Origin: Solenopsis invicta
Taxonomy: Eukaryota; Arthropoda; Insecta; Hymenoptera; Formicidae
Reading direction: 5' to 3'
Assembly (NCBI RefSeq): GCF_016802725.1
Contig: NC_052668.1
Span: 2,938,501 to 3,002,500, forward strand
Length of the DNA stretch: 64,000 bases
Positions 30,448 through 42,990 of the stretch are shown one piece after another (position 1 is the stretch's first letter; each line of letters opens with the position of its first letter). The notes under the pieces are model-generated. The model searched no databases. It saw nothing but the letters and a program-made list of their open reading frames with translations, and was not told the origin of the DNA. Both the position numbers and the translations under genes were made by a program.

Positions 30448-31754
30448 TTGGGAGTACAAATTAATTCGGTCCGTTCTTTCTGTGGTCAAAAATGCATTTA
30501 TTTCAGGACAAATTGAATGAACAGATTAATCAAAGTATTGTCCATCACTGGCTGCTACTTTGTTCCACCTCTCAGGCAATTTTCGAATTCCATTTCGAAA
30601 AAATGTTTCGTTTGTTGAAGCAATCCAAGTTAGAAGCCAATTTTCGATTTCTGCCAAAGAAGTGAACCGGTGTTTTGCCAAATCGTGCTGCATCCGTCGG
30701 AATAACCAGTAATCAGATGGAGCGATGTCCGGCAAATACGGCGGGTGCTGTAAAATATCCCACTTGAACGTTTCCAAATAAGTTTTGACGACTTTTGCGA
30801 CATAAGGCCGAGCGTTATCATGTAGCAGAATAACTTTGTCATGTCGTTCCTCGTATTCCGGCCGTTTTTCTCGTAATGCACAGCTCAAACAAATCACTTG
30901 TAGTCTATATCGATCGCCCGTAATAGATTTGCCAGGTTGTAGCAACTCGTAGTATACAATACAACACCTTGTAGTATACAATACAACACCTCTTTGGTCT
31001 CACCAGATACACAGCATCACTTTCAAACCATAAATATTCGGCTTTAATGTTGATGTTAAGGTTGATGGCAACGATTGACCGCATTTAGCGTAGTATTTTT
31101 TCTTCTTGGGATTATCGTAGAATATCCATTCCTCATCCTCCATCACAACCTGATGTAAAAAATCCTTTCTATGTTGCCTTTGAATCAGCTGCTTGCAAGT
31201 GAAAAATCGCCTTTCAATGTCTCTCTGTTTCAATTCATGAGGCACCTAATTGCCCTGTTTGAAAATCATTCCAATGGATTTCAATCGTACGGAAACTGTT
31301 GGTTGCGTAACTCCCAATGATTCTGCAAGCTCTTCCTGCGTTTGAGTCGGATCTTCATCGAGTAATGCCTCCATTTCTTTGTCTTCAAATTTTTTTAGCT
31401 GTCCAGAGCGAAGCTTGTCTTCCACGCTAAAATCACCATTCTTGAAACATCGAAACTATTCCCTACATGATTTATCAGTTGGAACATTGTCACCATGAAC
31501 TTCTACCAGCATTCGATGCGTTTTTCTTCCAATTAAAATAGAAAACCTCCCGCAAATGCTATTTAGTTACTACAAAAGTTGATATATTCAACACAGTAAA
31601 AAACAGGGGTTTTGTATGAAACTCAAAGCGATATGTACTGAATATTATTGACAGATGTCTAACCTCTCTGAAACCTCCGGAATCAGCTGTCACTATGACA
31701 CATTCATAACAGCCAGAGCCATCTTTTAAAAACGGACCGAATTTATACTCCCAA
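30448..31754 (-). mobile_element. Mariner-2, complete ends, TA flanks, minus strand
   Basis: TTGGGAGTACAAATTAATTC at 30448 and the mirrored TTGGGAGTATAAATTC end at 31754, both followed by CGGTCCG inward; TA at 30446-30447 and 31755-31756. The length is 1,307 bp. It shares the GGTCCG inner block with mariner-1 but differs in the outer tip. The transposase is broken. Confidence 0.92.
30526..31560 (-). pseudogene. Mariner-2 transposase, frameshifted and with nonsense codons
   Basis: Read from 31560 downward: HTH part (THRMLVEVHGDN.., then EDKEMEALLDEDPTQTQEELAESLGV), a TAG at about 31244 just before VPHELKQRDIERRF, and the first catalytic region MEDEEWIFYDNP (consensus TGDEKW; the Asp is kept). 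A frameshift lies near 30985. The second Asp is in LLHDNARPYVA and the third in IAPSDYWLFRRMQ, ending SDGQYFD. The D,D34D spacing is preserved. Several breaks make it a pseudogene. Confidence 0.9.
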
Positions 31755-31867
31755 TATAATTAAAAAATAAATTAATGTATAAATGCTTAACTGAAATTCA
31801 AGTATTTTATGTATTAAAATTAAATACATAAATACTTGAGCTGAAATTTAATCTAGTTGATAAATTA

Positions 31868-32027
31868 AAAGCCTTTTTCATCAATCTTTGTTAAGCTAAT
31901 TAACTAATTAGTCCATTGAAATTGACCAATCACATTGTGTGTTATGTGAAATGACAAATGCGATTGGTCAATTTTAATGAACTAACTGGTCGATTAGCTT
32001 AATCAAAATTGGTGAAACAGGTCTTTA
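31868..32027. mobile_element. 160-bp inverted-repeat MITE
   Basis: aaagccttttt..tcaatctttgttaagctaatt pairs with the complement ending gtcttta at 32027. The arms of about 75 bp include a ttgaccaatcacat / atgcgattggtcaa pair. A separate 40-bp AT hairpin lies just upstream at 31799-31838. No coding capacity. Confidence 0.75.
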
Positions 32028-32416
32028 GTCAAGTTAACTTTTTTCTCACATTCAGTATACAATTACTCGTATAATATTTTACTTCTAAAATGAATTTTCA
32101 TTTGTTAACAAAACAATCGGCAGTCTTGTTTGTTGATTTTGTAACTTGATTAGATAATAAATTATCTACATCATGATATATTATTATTATTGTTACTGTG
32201 ATACGTAACTATCTACCATCACGTTTTCATCCGTTTCCCGTGATTTAACAAGCTTCTTAGTTTCTTGCGGAACATCTAACTCCAAGATTTGTTCATCATT
32301 TTCTTGATTACAGAAGATATTTGGTTTCTCAGCTTTTTGTTGTGATATCTGTCTATATTTTATAAATTATAATACAACATGTTAACAAAACAAAACGGAA
32401 TGTGGATAAAAATATA

Positions 32417-32849
32417 CAGAGTGTATCTTAAAAAGCGTCCACTAATTGTGTTATTCCTTATTAAAAACAGAGTCAAAAAGTTCTGAACCATTTTCTTCTA
32501 ATCGGAGTGGGATCGGGAGGCGTTTTGTTACATGCTTCTAACAGAAGAAATATAATTTTTAACGTAAAATAAACTTTTTCGCATCATTACGATGCATAAG
32601 AATATTGTACGGTATTGGCAGTGCGAAGTTGCAGAGACAACAAGTAATGTAACGGCGAATGCTCAAGTGTACTCCCAGGCGCATGGTTCACCATCGTTTA
32701 TCTATCTAAAGGACGGCGTTGATTAAATTAACTTCACTTAATAATTATTGTTTTATTAAGCATTATAGAAAAAAAATGGTTCAGGACTTTTTGACTAATA
32801 ACAAAGACTAACATTAATAATTAGTGGGCGTTTTTTAAGGTACACTCTG
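32417..32849. mobile_element. TA-flanked MITE (433 bp), CAGAGTGT ends
   Basis: CAGAGTGTATCTTAAAAAGC at 32417 is mirrored by GCGTTTTTTAAGGTACACTCTG ending at 32849; TA lies at 32415-32416 and 32850-32851. Terminal arms are about 85 bp, covering gtcaaaaagtyctgaaccatttt, with a unique 260-bp interior and no ORF. The tip resembles the CAGGGTGT tips of elements B-E. Confidence 0.85.
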
Positions 32850-32851
32850 TA

Positions 32852-33984
32852 TATATTAAAAGTAATAATAATTCAATAAAATAAAGGACGTTAAATTAAC
32901 ATTTAGAAATGTTGATTTCATGTTTTGATTTTCTTAAATGTTTTAAAATAATATTGTATAAACGTTTCAAAATAATTTTATGTGATTTTCTTGAAACATT
33001 ATTGAAATGTTTAAAAAACCGTATCTCTAAGTTATGATTAATATAATAATTTATATTGATGTTATATGCAACGTTAAATTTATTTCAAAACAAATATCAT
33101 GGTTTGTAATATAATGATAATAATGCTGTTATGTTTACTAGAAATTATATTCTTATTGTTACGTCCGGTGTTGTAGTTATCACCTTTCAACAGCTTCGTT
33201 TGCACCGTCTTTCATCTTGCAACTCAACGCTTGTGTGCATTTTTGCGTATGTTAAAAAGAACATATCAAGATCGCATAGCACACTAAGAGAAAAGATTTT
33301 AATTCAACAAATATTGATATTTATAACAAAAATTTGTAGATATACTGACAACAATAGTAATTTGTTGTCACTATAGTGCGGGCGCGCCAGTCTCATTAAC
33401 AAATATCATTGAAAAATATTTGCATTCAATTTAGGTTCTAGAGTATCGAGAATTCTCTAGATCAATTGTAAGGAAATGCACATTTTGGGCCGATTCCTGA
33501 GGCGACCCCCACTCTCTCCCCACTATTGTTCGAGACTCGACGATTGAGTTGTCGATCACGTGCGGAGCGCTGTCTCAGAGACGTCTTTATCTTAAAAATA
33601 TGTTGGGTATCTTCTACTCTAAACTATTACAAATTATTTCTATCAAAATAATTTTTTTAAATATTAAATATTAAATTTTTTAATAATGTATTACGTGTGT
33701 TCCTTACAATAATTGCAATAATATATAATTATAGTATTTTAAGTATCTTTCCACAATAGCTTTCCACAGCACCCATAAGGTATTAGCTATTATACAAGCT
33801 ACTAGTTTAATGCGATATTTTATTGTTGATTTATTTTAAAGTGGTTTCTCCAGCAGGTCTATTTCACTGAAAAATGAAGATAGAGATCTTAAATGAAGAT
33901 CGAGATTGTAAAAAAACACACTTAAATTTACCATAAATAATAAAGTGAAAAAATTCAAAACTTTTAATTTAATTTTGTTAATTT
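32852..33984. other. No recognisable gene; LTR-start-like TGTTACGTCCGG at 33157
   Basis: Mostly AT-rich. An 81-codon open frame at 33131-33376 has no recognisable motif. TGTTACGTCCGGTG at 33157 matches the start of LTR-like sequences at 55783, 50872 and 61898, but no matching end was found, so only a fragment is suspected. Confidence 0.4.
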
Positions 33985-35215
33985 TAAATGAGGTAGAGAA
34001 AGCTATCAGATGCCTCAAAAATGGTAAAGTTAATGACCTGGAAGAAGTGTATGCGAAAATGCTAAAATTTGGAATAAGAAAACTCTTCTAGAGACTAAAT
34101 TATATTATTAATGAATGTTTAAATGGACACACTGTAATAATTACAGGAGAGTCTGTTACTAGCATAATGTGTAAGCTGTACGGCAGAGTACTGAGAGACC
34201 TAATAGAGAGGAATTTTAAGGAGAGTGAGGAAGAAGAGTAAAGTGGCTTTAAAATGGGGAGGTCATAAATAGACAATATCTTTTGTCTCAAGTAGGTCAT
34301 AGAGAAAAGGAGTGCTGGAAACGCATTTTACGTTCGTGGACTTCCAGAAGGCATACGACACCGATCCAGTATACAAACTATGGAAAGTTCTAGACCAATG
34401 CAGATCAACCATACATATATACAGATACTGAAAGAGTGTTATATAAAGGATCCAAATCTAAAGCAAAAATAAAGAAATATCTTACAGAAGAATTTTATGT
34501 CACTAAAGAACTGAAACAGAGATTTTGCATATCACCAACACATTTTAAAATATGTGTAGCGGACGTATTGAGTACCTGGAAGAGGAAGATATACGTCATG
34601 GGTATTGAATTAAATAGCAAGTGTTTGTATACACTCTAATTTGCGGATGACCAAATGGTCATAATGAGCAATAAAAACAATATGGCGTACATGATGAGGA
34701 AACTGAGAGGAATACGATAAATGGGAACTATCAATTAATATCGGAAAAACACGATACTTGTGGATAGGAAATGAAAACAGCAAATTAGATTTGGAAATGG
34801 ATGAGAAGTACCATCATGTTATGTATATCATGAGTATGTATATCTAGAAGTTATATTTGATGATACTGCTACCAATAGACAGGAAATAGAAAATAGAATT
34901 ATAAACGTGAAAAATGTGATCGGTGGTCTTAACGGGACATTTTGGAATAAAAACATAGCAAAGAAGAGGAAATACAACATCTATGAAACCATGGTAAAGA
35001 GTACTCTATTGTATGGATCTAAGACATAGACAATCACGACAAAGTACAAGATGAAAATAGAAAAAGTGAAAATAGACGCAATGAGAAGATCTCTAGGTAT
35101 ATCGAGTAAGAAACAAAATAATTAAACAAAAAATGAAAATTAAAAGAGACATAGAGAAGGATGTCAAGAGGAAACAGTTAACATAGTATGCTTACATACG
35201 ACGCATTCCGGAAAC
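33985..35215 (+). pseudogene. Non-LTR retrotransposon reverse transcriptase relic
   Basis: Heavily decayed. Recognisable fragments in order: IMCKLYGRVLRDLIERNF, an SGFKMGRS-type segment, FVDFQKAYD (motif A, about 34339), the FADDQMVIMS catalytic box (about 34640), YLEVIFDDT, NIYETMVKSTLLYGSKT and an MRRSLGIS-type end. The order is that of the LINE RT plus thumb. More than ten stops and frame changes are present, and no endonuclease is recognisable. Clade not assigned. Confidence 0.78.
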
Positions 35216-35448
35216 GATCAATTTGTAAAGGAATGCCTTATCGTAGCAGTACAGTCATTCAGGAAATCATTATCTTTTCAAGAAGTTGCTAGCATTCATT
35301 TAAGTACTAATACTATAAAATCTCATATAAGTTATATTGCTTCTTCTTTAGAAAAATTGAATTATTTATTATAATCTTTTTCTTTTGTTTTGTTATGTCT
35401 CGATGAAAGCATCGACAATCGACATTTGAGTTAATTGAGAATTTTTGT

Positions 35449-35772
35449 TTGAATCGAGTGCGCGTGCAAAACGATTTTTACTGTATCAAGAAGTTTTTAA
35501 ATTTTGTTCCATTAGATGAAACAACAATCGGAAATACTATTTTTCAAGCTGTGAACCAAATTCTTACAAAATTTGGTACTGATTTTTCAAGATGTTTAGT
35601 AATCGTAACTGATAGCGCGAGAGCAACGACAGGATCGAAAACTGAATTTCTTGGTCAAATGAAGCAGCAGGATTAACGTTTTCTATTATACATTGCATAA
35701 TTCATCAAGAAACGTTAAGTGGGAAAGTTGTTAAACTGTGCAGTGCAAGTCATAACAAAAATTATTAATACT
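35449..35772 (+). pseudogene. hAT-type transposase fragment (GTF2I-repeat/ZBED-like)
   Basis: The 75-residue frame contains IVTDSARATTGSKTEFLGQMK, resembling the second catalytic-Asp region (TDGAPAMTG..) of the hAT-derived GTF2I/ZBED protein family. A frame-shifted continuation reads like IHQE..GK..NCAVQVITKIIN. The N-terminal zinc finger and C-terminal dimerisation part are absent. Called from motif similarity only. Confidence 0.6.
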
Positions 35773-36261
35773 GTTGTACTTGACAAGACGAGCACACAAA
35801 ACACTCGCGAAGAAAAGAACGAACGCGCGACACAAAATGATTAGACATTCTTTTATAAAAAAAGAAAGATTTGATTATTTTCAGTTCTTGATGAAAGAAC
35901 GATTTTCCGAACCCATCCTCCAAGGCGTGGATTTCCAAGAAAGCACGACGACTTCCTGCTCTACCCCGGGCTCTTGCCATGGGTTACCGAGCGTCGCCCG
36001 TGTCATTCCCAATCCAAGGCCCCCTAGAAAGAAAGAGGTATCAGAGAACGTCTCCCTCCCTTCCTGAGACAAAATTTTAATTCTGAAAAAAAGAAATTTT
36101 AAACCCAAAACCGCGACTCTTTCTCATTTTCTCTATTTTTAATTATAAAACCTAAACTGAAACTTTCTCTACTTCTTTATTTCTCCTCTATAGAAAAATT
36201 AAACTCTTCTTCAGAATCATTTTCCCCTTTCTGAGAAAAACTATTTTCTTGAATATATAGT

Positions 36262-36480
36262 TATAATTGTTTTTGCCCTCTCAATTGCAGAATGCAAGGA
36301 AGTGATTCTCTCAAATTGCATCTCAAAAATCCATCAGAGACTGCGATAATAAATTGAGAACAAGCAATCTTGTCGCGCACTTCCTGAGGACACTCCATAT
36401 AAGCTAAACGCGCAAGTCGTTCTAATTCCGCTCCCAACAAAGCCAAATCTTCTCCAAATTTTTGTCTATGAATTGTGAAT
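36262..36480 (-). pseudogene. Ty3/gypsy gag fragment
   Basis: On the minus strand: QKFGEDLALLGAELERLARLAY followed by CPQEVRDKIACSQFIIAVSDG. This matches the E..RLA..AYP.CP..VRD..A..QFI..I.D pattern of gypsy-type capsid C-terminal domains. About 70 codons remain with no flanking pol sequence, so it is an isolated relic. Confidence 0.6.
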
Positions 36481-36789
36481 TGCGTGTTGAAAGTTTAAAA
36501 CAAATTACTTTCCCCAAAACGTAATTCGAGTTTAGATTTAATTTCCCTATAACTTAAATTTTTTTAATTCCGTTATTCCGTTTAAAATTGAACGCGCTTT
36601 CTTTGAGAAAAATTCTTTGCTATAAGATAGAGATCTTCTTTTTCTTTCAAGACATGTCTGATCCAAAATATGAGGAATTTAAATATTTTTTTTAAGATAT
36701 AAACTTGCTTTCCGAGCTTTTTTTGCTTTGTAACAGGTTTAAAAAACCGTTTAAATAATTTAAATCTAAAGCCGCAAAAGACCAACCTA

Positions 36790-38315
36790 ACTTTGCAGTT
36801 ATTGTCGCTGTGCGGAAAAAGGACATCACCAAAACAGAAAAAGGGAAAATCCCAGCAAATAAGGATAGCCACAGAAGTAAGAAGATACCCCTTTTGTCAG
36901 GGGGAGATACGCAGCAAGGAAAAGAGATAGCAGGGGCCCCGCTAAGCGTTAACAGGATGGAAGCAACCCATCCGAACGATACACAGGCTGGCGACAAGAA
37001 AGTAAAGGGAAAGGCTCCCGACGGTGGGGATAACCTGAACAGAATGGGGAAATTTTTTCGACGCCACGGGGTAAAGGACCGAGACAGCTGTAGAGCAGCA
37101 GTCCGCAGGAAGCGAGTAAATCGGTAGAGGACAACCTTTCAGAGTGAGAAAAAGAAATCGCTCAGACGGCAGCAACAGCAGAGGACTACATATCGGACGG
37201 CGAAGGTTTTATGGACACTTCGCCGGATAAACACAACGTCACGGTGGAAGAAATGCGGAGGACCTCCATAGTAAAGCCGAATAATACTTAAAATCGTGCA
37301 GATCAACGTAAACCACTGCGGCACTTTACAGGATCTGCTGCTCAAAAGACTGGAAGAAGAAAGGGTATTCCTGGCAGCGCGCGCGCAAGATCTGAGATGT
37401 ATCGTGTACCGAAGGAAGACAACAAATGTACGTGTTGGAGGAGGATTCTTCAATGGCGGCTATCACTTGGAAAGGCGCGGTCAAGCCACAACGAATAAAG
37501 GGACTCAAATCCGGAGAGGGGTTTGTCGCAGTGCTCTGGGAGGAAACAGTAGTCATCAGCTGTTACTTTTCTCCAAATAAGCCAATCAGATGCTACAAAG
37601 GGTTCTTGGACAGCATGACCAAAGTAATCAGGAAATACAGTAACAGATCAATAATGGTACTCATAGATTTTAACGCTCGGTCTCATTACTGGGACATCGT
37701 GATAAATACAAGGGGGAAGATAGTTATCGAGTGGGCCACGGAAGTCGGCCTTGGGCTAGTGAATAACGGTCGACTTTCAACGTGCTCACACTCCAGGAGC
37801 TTGTCCGCGGTGACCTGATTTGTGTGAACGCGAATGTGGCAAGGATGATTAAAAACTGGAGGGTGGATAGGGAAAACAACTCCCTATCGGATCACTTTAA
37901 TGTTTACATGGACATCAAAGTCGGGAACTGTGGGAGAGGCAAACTCGATCTCGCCAGTACAGAGTTTCCAAGATGGAACTACAAAAAGATAGACGAGGAC
38001 ATCCTAGTAGCGATAGCTAACGTAAAAATATGGTCAAACTGAAACCCAGATAGGACAGCGAAGAAGTGAGCCGCGGCACCGCGGCACCGTGTGCTTTAAA
38101 AAGCTGTGCTATTGGTGGAACTCCGAACTAAGCGAGTTGCTCAAGGAATGCAATTGAAGGAGAAGAAAAGCGTATAGGGTCAGAGGCCGTATTCCGCCAG
38201 AGAGACAGAGGATACTAGATACCTCAGTCAGAGAAGCGAGAAAACAACTATGGGAAGCGATAGCACGCGCTAAAGCCGGTGCCTGGAACGAACTGTTGCA
38301 GTGGTTTCAAATCCT
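36790..38315 (+). pseudogene. R1-clade-like non-LTR fragment: ORF1 remnant, AP endonuclease, RT N-terminus
   Basis: 36810-37127 is a Lys/Gly-rich ORF1-like tail. The endonuclease starts near 37293 (VQINVNHCGTLQDLL, frameshifted) and is clear at 37426-37818 (GFVAVLWEETVVISCYFSPN, then IDFNARSHYW, the GDFNA-type motif with the first Gly changed). It continues in another frame at 37800-38042 with SLSDHF (the catalytic SDH motif). A segment of the R1-type linker (LCYWWNSEL, RARAKAGAWNEL-like) runs to 38315, then the element stops abruptly before the RT palm. Truncated at 3' and frameshifted. Confidence 0.75.
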
Positions 38316-39150
38316 GCAAAAGTTGGCCAAAATTTCGTTTTTCAGGTGTTATACTGTGATAATTATTTATTATAATTTTGTTGTATCATATTGAAAAATT
38401 ATTGATTTAACAATGCTGACAGTATTTTCATCTTCCTTTGATTAGAAAAAAATTTTTTAATTGAACAATTTTCTAAGTCATTTTTTCTATACCGTTATCT
38501 ATTTTTAAGCGTATTTTTTAAGATAAGTTTCTGGGATATTTTTATATTATTATTTATATTTTATAAAAGTATAGTTTATATAAAAATAATTATTTTTAGC
38601 CAAAATAAGTGCTAATATTTTATATTTAAATAATATTTATTTTTAATTATCTTGTTAGTTCTGATTTAGTAAGTTATTTAGGTTTACGAAAAAAGCCCGA
38701 TATTGCCCGACTAAAATCTCATTTTTAATACAATATTTGAAATCATAACTTTGAATTCCTTAAAGAAGAAATTGCACATTCTTGCCCCCTTTGTTGATAT
38801 TATTTACTATTGTCAACATCTGTGGGTGACTGATACGCTTGCTAGCTACGTTCGCCATAGATTGCCTTGCCTTGTTTTTTCTCAATTTTTTTCTATTCTG
38901 CTTTGCTGTTTTGTCTTTTGGAGATCAACGACAATCACGAGTCACACACAGTTGACCACATTATATGCCTCGAATGTTATTAGAAGTCTTTTGTACATTG
39001 GCATTGCATCGCGTTGCGTCGTCTGTAGTGTGCTTAGAATTCGAGTTTTTTTTGTAAAAAATAGTTAAAACTGAAATGGAATACAAGTGTTTACTTGTAG
39101 TAAGACTTATTTTACATTTTGCAACAGACAACAGGAGTGTCAAATAGGAA
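38316..39150. other. AT-rich spacer, no recognisable gene
   Basis: Open frames such as 38751-39068 show no motif or conserved pattern. No inverted ends found. Confidence 0.45.
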
Positions 39151-39156
39151 GAATGT

Positions 39157-39653
39157 TTGTTAAATTATTTAATTGCAGAAACAAAAGCGGAAGGATTAGA
39201 AGGAAAAGTAAAGCTATTAAAAAGAGAAGTTATTTGGTTTTGCAGTGAACTATTTAGAAGACTTGATAATGTAGGCAAAACGCTAGCTCGATTTTACAAG
39301 AAAAATGAACAGTGGCTCCAAAAAGATTTTATTTGCAAATTTTTAAAAAATGATATTATATGTTCTAAAATTAAAAAAGAAGACAACTAAAAAATTTTAA
39401 TGATAGTAGCGTAAATCTAAACGAAGAAAAACGGAAATTTTACGAAAAACCAAAAATGTTGAATTATTAACTTTTGCTGCTGGAATGAAACATCGTGAGG
39501 AGGGTAATATCGACTCAATCAAATTACTTAGTAAAATACAAAAATCACTAACAAGATCATTAAAGATTAAATATGCATGGAAATCAGCAACAACTCATCC
39601 TTCTATAGAATGTTACAGTCAGTCAAGTAAGAGCGTGATCGGGTTAATCTGTT
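39157..39653 (+). other. Unrecognised Lys-rich ORF pair
   Basis: 39157-39390 (about 77 codons) and an overlapping +1 segment to about 39653 encode Lys/Glu-rich, helix-prone peptide (VKLLKREVIWFCSELFRRL.., then FAAGMKHREEGNIDSIKLL). Composition is alike across the frame change, suggesting one decayed gene. A polypyrimidine-AG (ttaattgcag) just after the first codons could be a splice acceptor. Probably an ORF of an unidentified element; function unknown. Confidence 0.3.
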
Positions 39654-39724
39654 AAAAAATTTATTTAAAAAAATTTTCAAATGCATATATGCATTGTGCT
39701 AGATGAGAACAAAGATGCAATTGC

Positions 39725-40085
39725 GTTAATAATGCGTCCAGTCACCACCAGCCTCGATAAATGCCTGGCATTTCCGAGGCATGCTTTCGACCAAATTGAC
39801 GGCATAGTCTAGCGGCAAGAACCTCCAAATACGAAAAATTTCACGACACAACTGTTTTAAAGTATACGTTTTCCACGAAGTTTGTGCTTAATGTATGCTC
39901 ACACATTTTTAATAGGATTAGCATCGGGCGACGACCAATCCAATGTACCGATACCAGATTGCTTCTTCCACTCAGTACAAAGTTTACTACGGAGTTTGAG
40001 GTCGTTGTTCCTTCAGAATCCAATTCTCATTTTTATCGATAAACCAACGTTTGGCAAACGCCAACAATGCTTTGACGTTTTGCCC
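39725..40085 (-). pseudogene. Tc1-like transposase relic (internally deleted)
   Basis: Minus strand: LLAFAKRWFIDKNENW near 40070, then a jump to LKLRSKLCTEWKK, DWSSPDANPIKNV (the SPDxNPIENVW box with the catalytic Glu changed to Lys), KLRGKRI, and the C-terminal LPLDYAVNLVESMPRKCQ. The region with the first two Asp residues is missing. It is cut by the R1-clade element at its upstream side. Confidence 0.82.
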
Positions 40086-40211
40086 GCGGAAGGCAGGGAT
40101 GCCTCCGTTTATAAGAGGGATCCTCATATGGGGGCAGGTGGGCTGGAGCTCTTTAGCTCAACTGGCTCCTAAGAGGAGAGAGGGTTTATAAAACCCACCA
40201 CGGCATGTGAG

Positions 40212-42990
40212 GTGGCTCTGGTCCCCTTGCAAATTGCCCCCTCTCTCACAAAAACGGTTGACGCAACAATTACTCCCGGCAACAAACCGGGCCCAAGTAG
40301 CTCAAAAGGGAAGGCCAGCCAAAAGACTAACCCTGAGGAGAGCCTCTCAAGGGCCAGTTCCGCAACCTCGTTCTTCCTCTCGTCCTCTGACGAGGAAGGA
40401 TGCGAGACCGGCGGAAATGAAGAAAGACAAAGGCGTGCCGTGCGGCAAACGCCGCTAAAAGGGTTATCCTCTCCACTTTCGAATCGTCCGAGGACGAGGA
40501 TGGGAAGGAAAAGAGGAAACGCGGAAGACCGGCCCTGAACCTCAAACATGAGACGAAATTCACGGCCGAGGCCCTCGCCAGAAAGGCTGCCAAACAGACA
40601 GCCAAAAAACTTGAGGAGGACCACCGGGCGCTTATCGACCCGCAGATTCCCCCTACCTCTGCCAGGGCGCAGGAAGCCAATAAGATTGCGGAGGATCTCT
40701 GCGAGACGTACAACAACAAGCCGATCAACGCAGTCGCTCATTATGACTCAGGGGCTGGCGTCGATTGCGAAATCGGTGGAGAGATCCAGGCATATCCAGG
40801 GACCAATCAGAAGGGACCTCTGGGATGCATACGCCAGATTAACGGCATGCACGAACTCTCTCCTGACCAGGAGAGAGGTTAAAGATGAAAAGGCCCTCCA
40901 GGAAAACGCGGAGACGCGCCTGCGAGAGACACAACGTGCATGGGTGAAGGAGAAGGAGGAAATGCGACACGAGCTAGCACTCTTAAAGGCGAGAAACGTC
41001 CGGCTTAAGGCCAAAGCTAAACTCGACAAGACGGCGCAGGTGCCTCTGCCTGGGTAGGGCTCTGCCCTTACCACAGGGGGGCAAATGAGCTGCTCCGAAA
41101 ATGAGGAGTTGCCGGCGGCCTCTGCTCAGCACCCTCAAATACTGGACGTAGAGATGGGACCTCCAATGGAGGTCTTTCCCCCCCTGGGTAGCTCCAAGGG
41201 TGGGAAAAAGAAAGGAAAACCTGTCGTCATAACAGACGAAATTTTAAAACAGCCAATCTACCGTCCGGCCGTTGCCGGGGTTCAGCGTTAGCTGAACCCT
41301 CTGTCAAACGCGGCGGATAGGAAGGCGGGCGAGGCGAAGATGGCCCGAGAGAGCCCTGGAACCTGGGTGTAAAGGGCAGGCAGCCCCCCGAGACCACGCT
41401 GGAGGCTAGGGTCCGGGAGATATTGGCCCGGGTCCTTCCGGTGGTTCTCGGCGAGCTGGGACTCCCTTCGAAAAACCGGGGGGTCACACGGAGCAGTACC
41501 GCCTCCCAAGTGATGCCCACGGACACCAGGGAAGCAGCCGGGGTTGTGCCCTGTGCCGGGGAAAAGGCCGAAACACAGGCTACACGAGCGACCCTGGAGG
41601 TACCATGGACCTTTGTGGTCTCCAGGTCGCAGAAGGCCAAGTCCAAAAAGAGCACCACCGCTCAAGGGTGTGTAAATCCCCCGGATGAGACTCCTGCCTC
41701 CAACACCGGTCCCCCTAAGGAGGCTACCAAAGGAGCGGGAAAGAAGAGGACCAGCGCTGCAGCCCCCCTTGTTGCGCAAAAGAAAAAGGCGGAGCTTTCA
41801 CGGTCGACTGGGTCGGTCAAAATCAGGCCGCCGAACACAGCGGCGGTCTTGGTGACTTGCTCCGACCGGGACAGTTACGCCGAGGTGATGAGACTTGCCA
41901 GGGGGGAGATCAATCTCGAGTCTCTCGGGATTGCTGACCTAAGGCCTCGAAGGACCGTGACCGGAGCGCTGATCCTGGAGATCATGGGCAGCGGCAACGC
42001 TGAAAAAGCAGACGCCCTGGCCAACGAGCTCCGCGAGGTCACGGCCCACCGTGACGACGTCAAAATCGCCCGCCCCTCCAAATCTGAGTAACCGGCTTGG
42101 ATGACTCCGTAACGACGGAGAAGGTGGTGGGCGTGGTGGGGAACATTGGGGGTTGCTGCTCCCCGCAGGACGTGAAAGTGGGAGGAATCCGTCGGGGCCC
42201 CAACAGACTCGGCACTTGCTGGCTGCGCTGCCCCGTAAGGGCTGGCAAAGCAGTGTTAGCCGCCCTGCGTTTCAGGGTGCGGTGGTCCAGCTGCAGAGCG
42301 ACGCTGCTGCCCTCGCGGGGGCTGCAATGTTACAGGTGTCTGGCCACCGGGCACACACAGGCGAACTGCATCAGCCAGACCGACAGGTCTGGCTGCTGCT
42401 ACAGATGTGGCAACATTGGCCATCAAACCAACGCCTGCGCAAACAAGGCGAGTTGCACGGTGTGCCTCAAGAAAGGAAAACCGGTGGACCATAGGATGGG
42501 GAGCAAGGTGTGCCTCTGCCCCAACCGCTAAGAAGGGAGGAACCTCCAGGGCAAATGCGCCTAAAGCGGCGACAAAAAACCCACAAAAAACCGGAACAAC
42601 CGACGGGGCAAAGGGGAAAACAGGTGCCCAACTCTCCTCCGGCCCCTCTCCCCCTTTGCCGCACCGTCGTCTTCTTCCCGGAAGAAGAAGAAAAGAGGGG
42701 CCACTGTTCCTCAGCCTCCCCCCCGTTTCCAAAAACCCTTCCCCACACAGTGGGGAAAAGGAGCGAGAGAATAAGGCCACGATTAAGGCTCCGGCTGCCT
42801 CCCAGGGCTCCTCCCTAAGGGAGGGCGAGCCGCATGAGATAGCGGTGCCTCGGGCGCCGCTAGAAAAGATGGAGGTGGAGGAGCCTCAACAAACGCCTAC
42901 CAATGGAGAGGCTCCTCAAAACAAACCTCAATCACACCAGGGCTGCACAGGATATCCTGTTGCAGTGCCTGGCGGAAAAAGGTGGAGGGT
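40212..42990 (+). pseudogene. R1-clade ORF1 (gag), frameshifted
   Basis: Segments in order: a Ser/acidic N-terminus (from 40212), a basic/Ala-rich helix (ETKFTAEALARKAAKQTAK), a coiled-coil-like charged segment (40745-41057), a Lys-rich linker (41085-41290), the conserved gag domain at 41823-42090 (RPPNTAAVLVTC, YAEVMRLARGEINLESLGI, LRPRRTVTGALILEI), and three CCHC zinc knuckles at 42323-42500 (CYRCLATGHTQANC; CYRCGNIGHQTNAC; CTVCLKKGKPVDH). A Pro/Lys-rich tail runs to about 42990, overlapping ORF2. Frame changes near 40445, 40740, 41290, 42090 and 42530 break it. Confidence 0.85.

Noticed and set aside
33157..33984. Full LTR starting TGTTACGTCCGG
   Set aside because: No matching 3' end, TATA/poly(A) order or target duplication found; kept only as a motif note.
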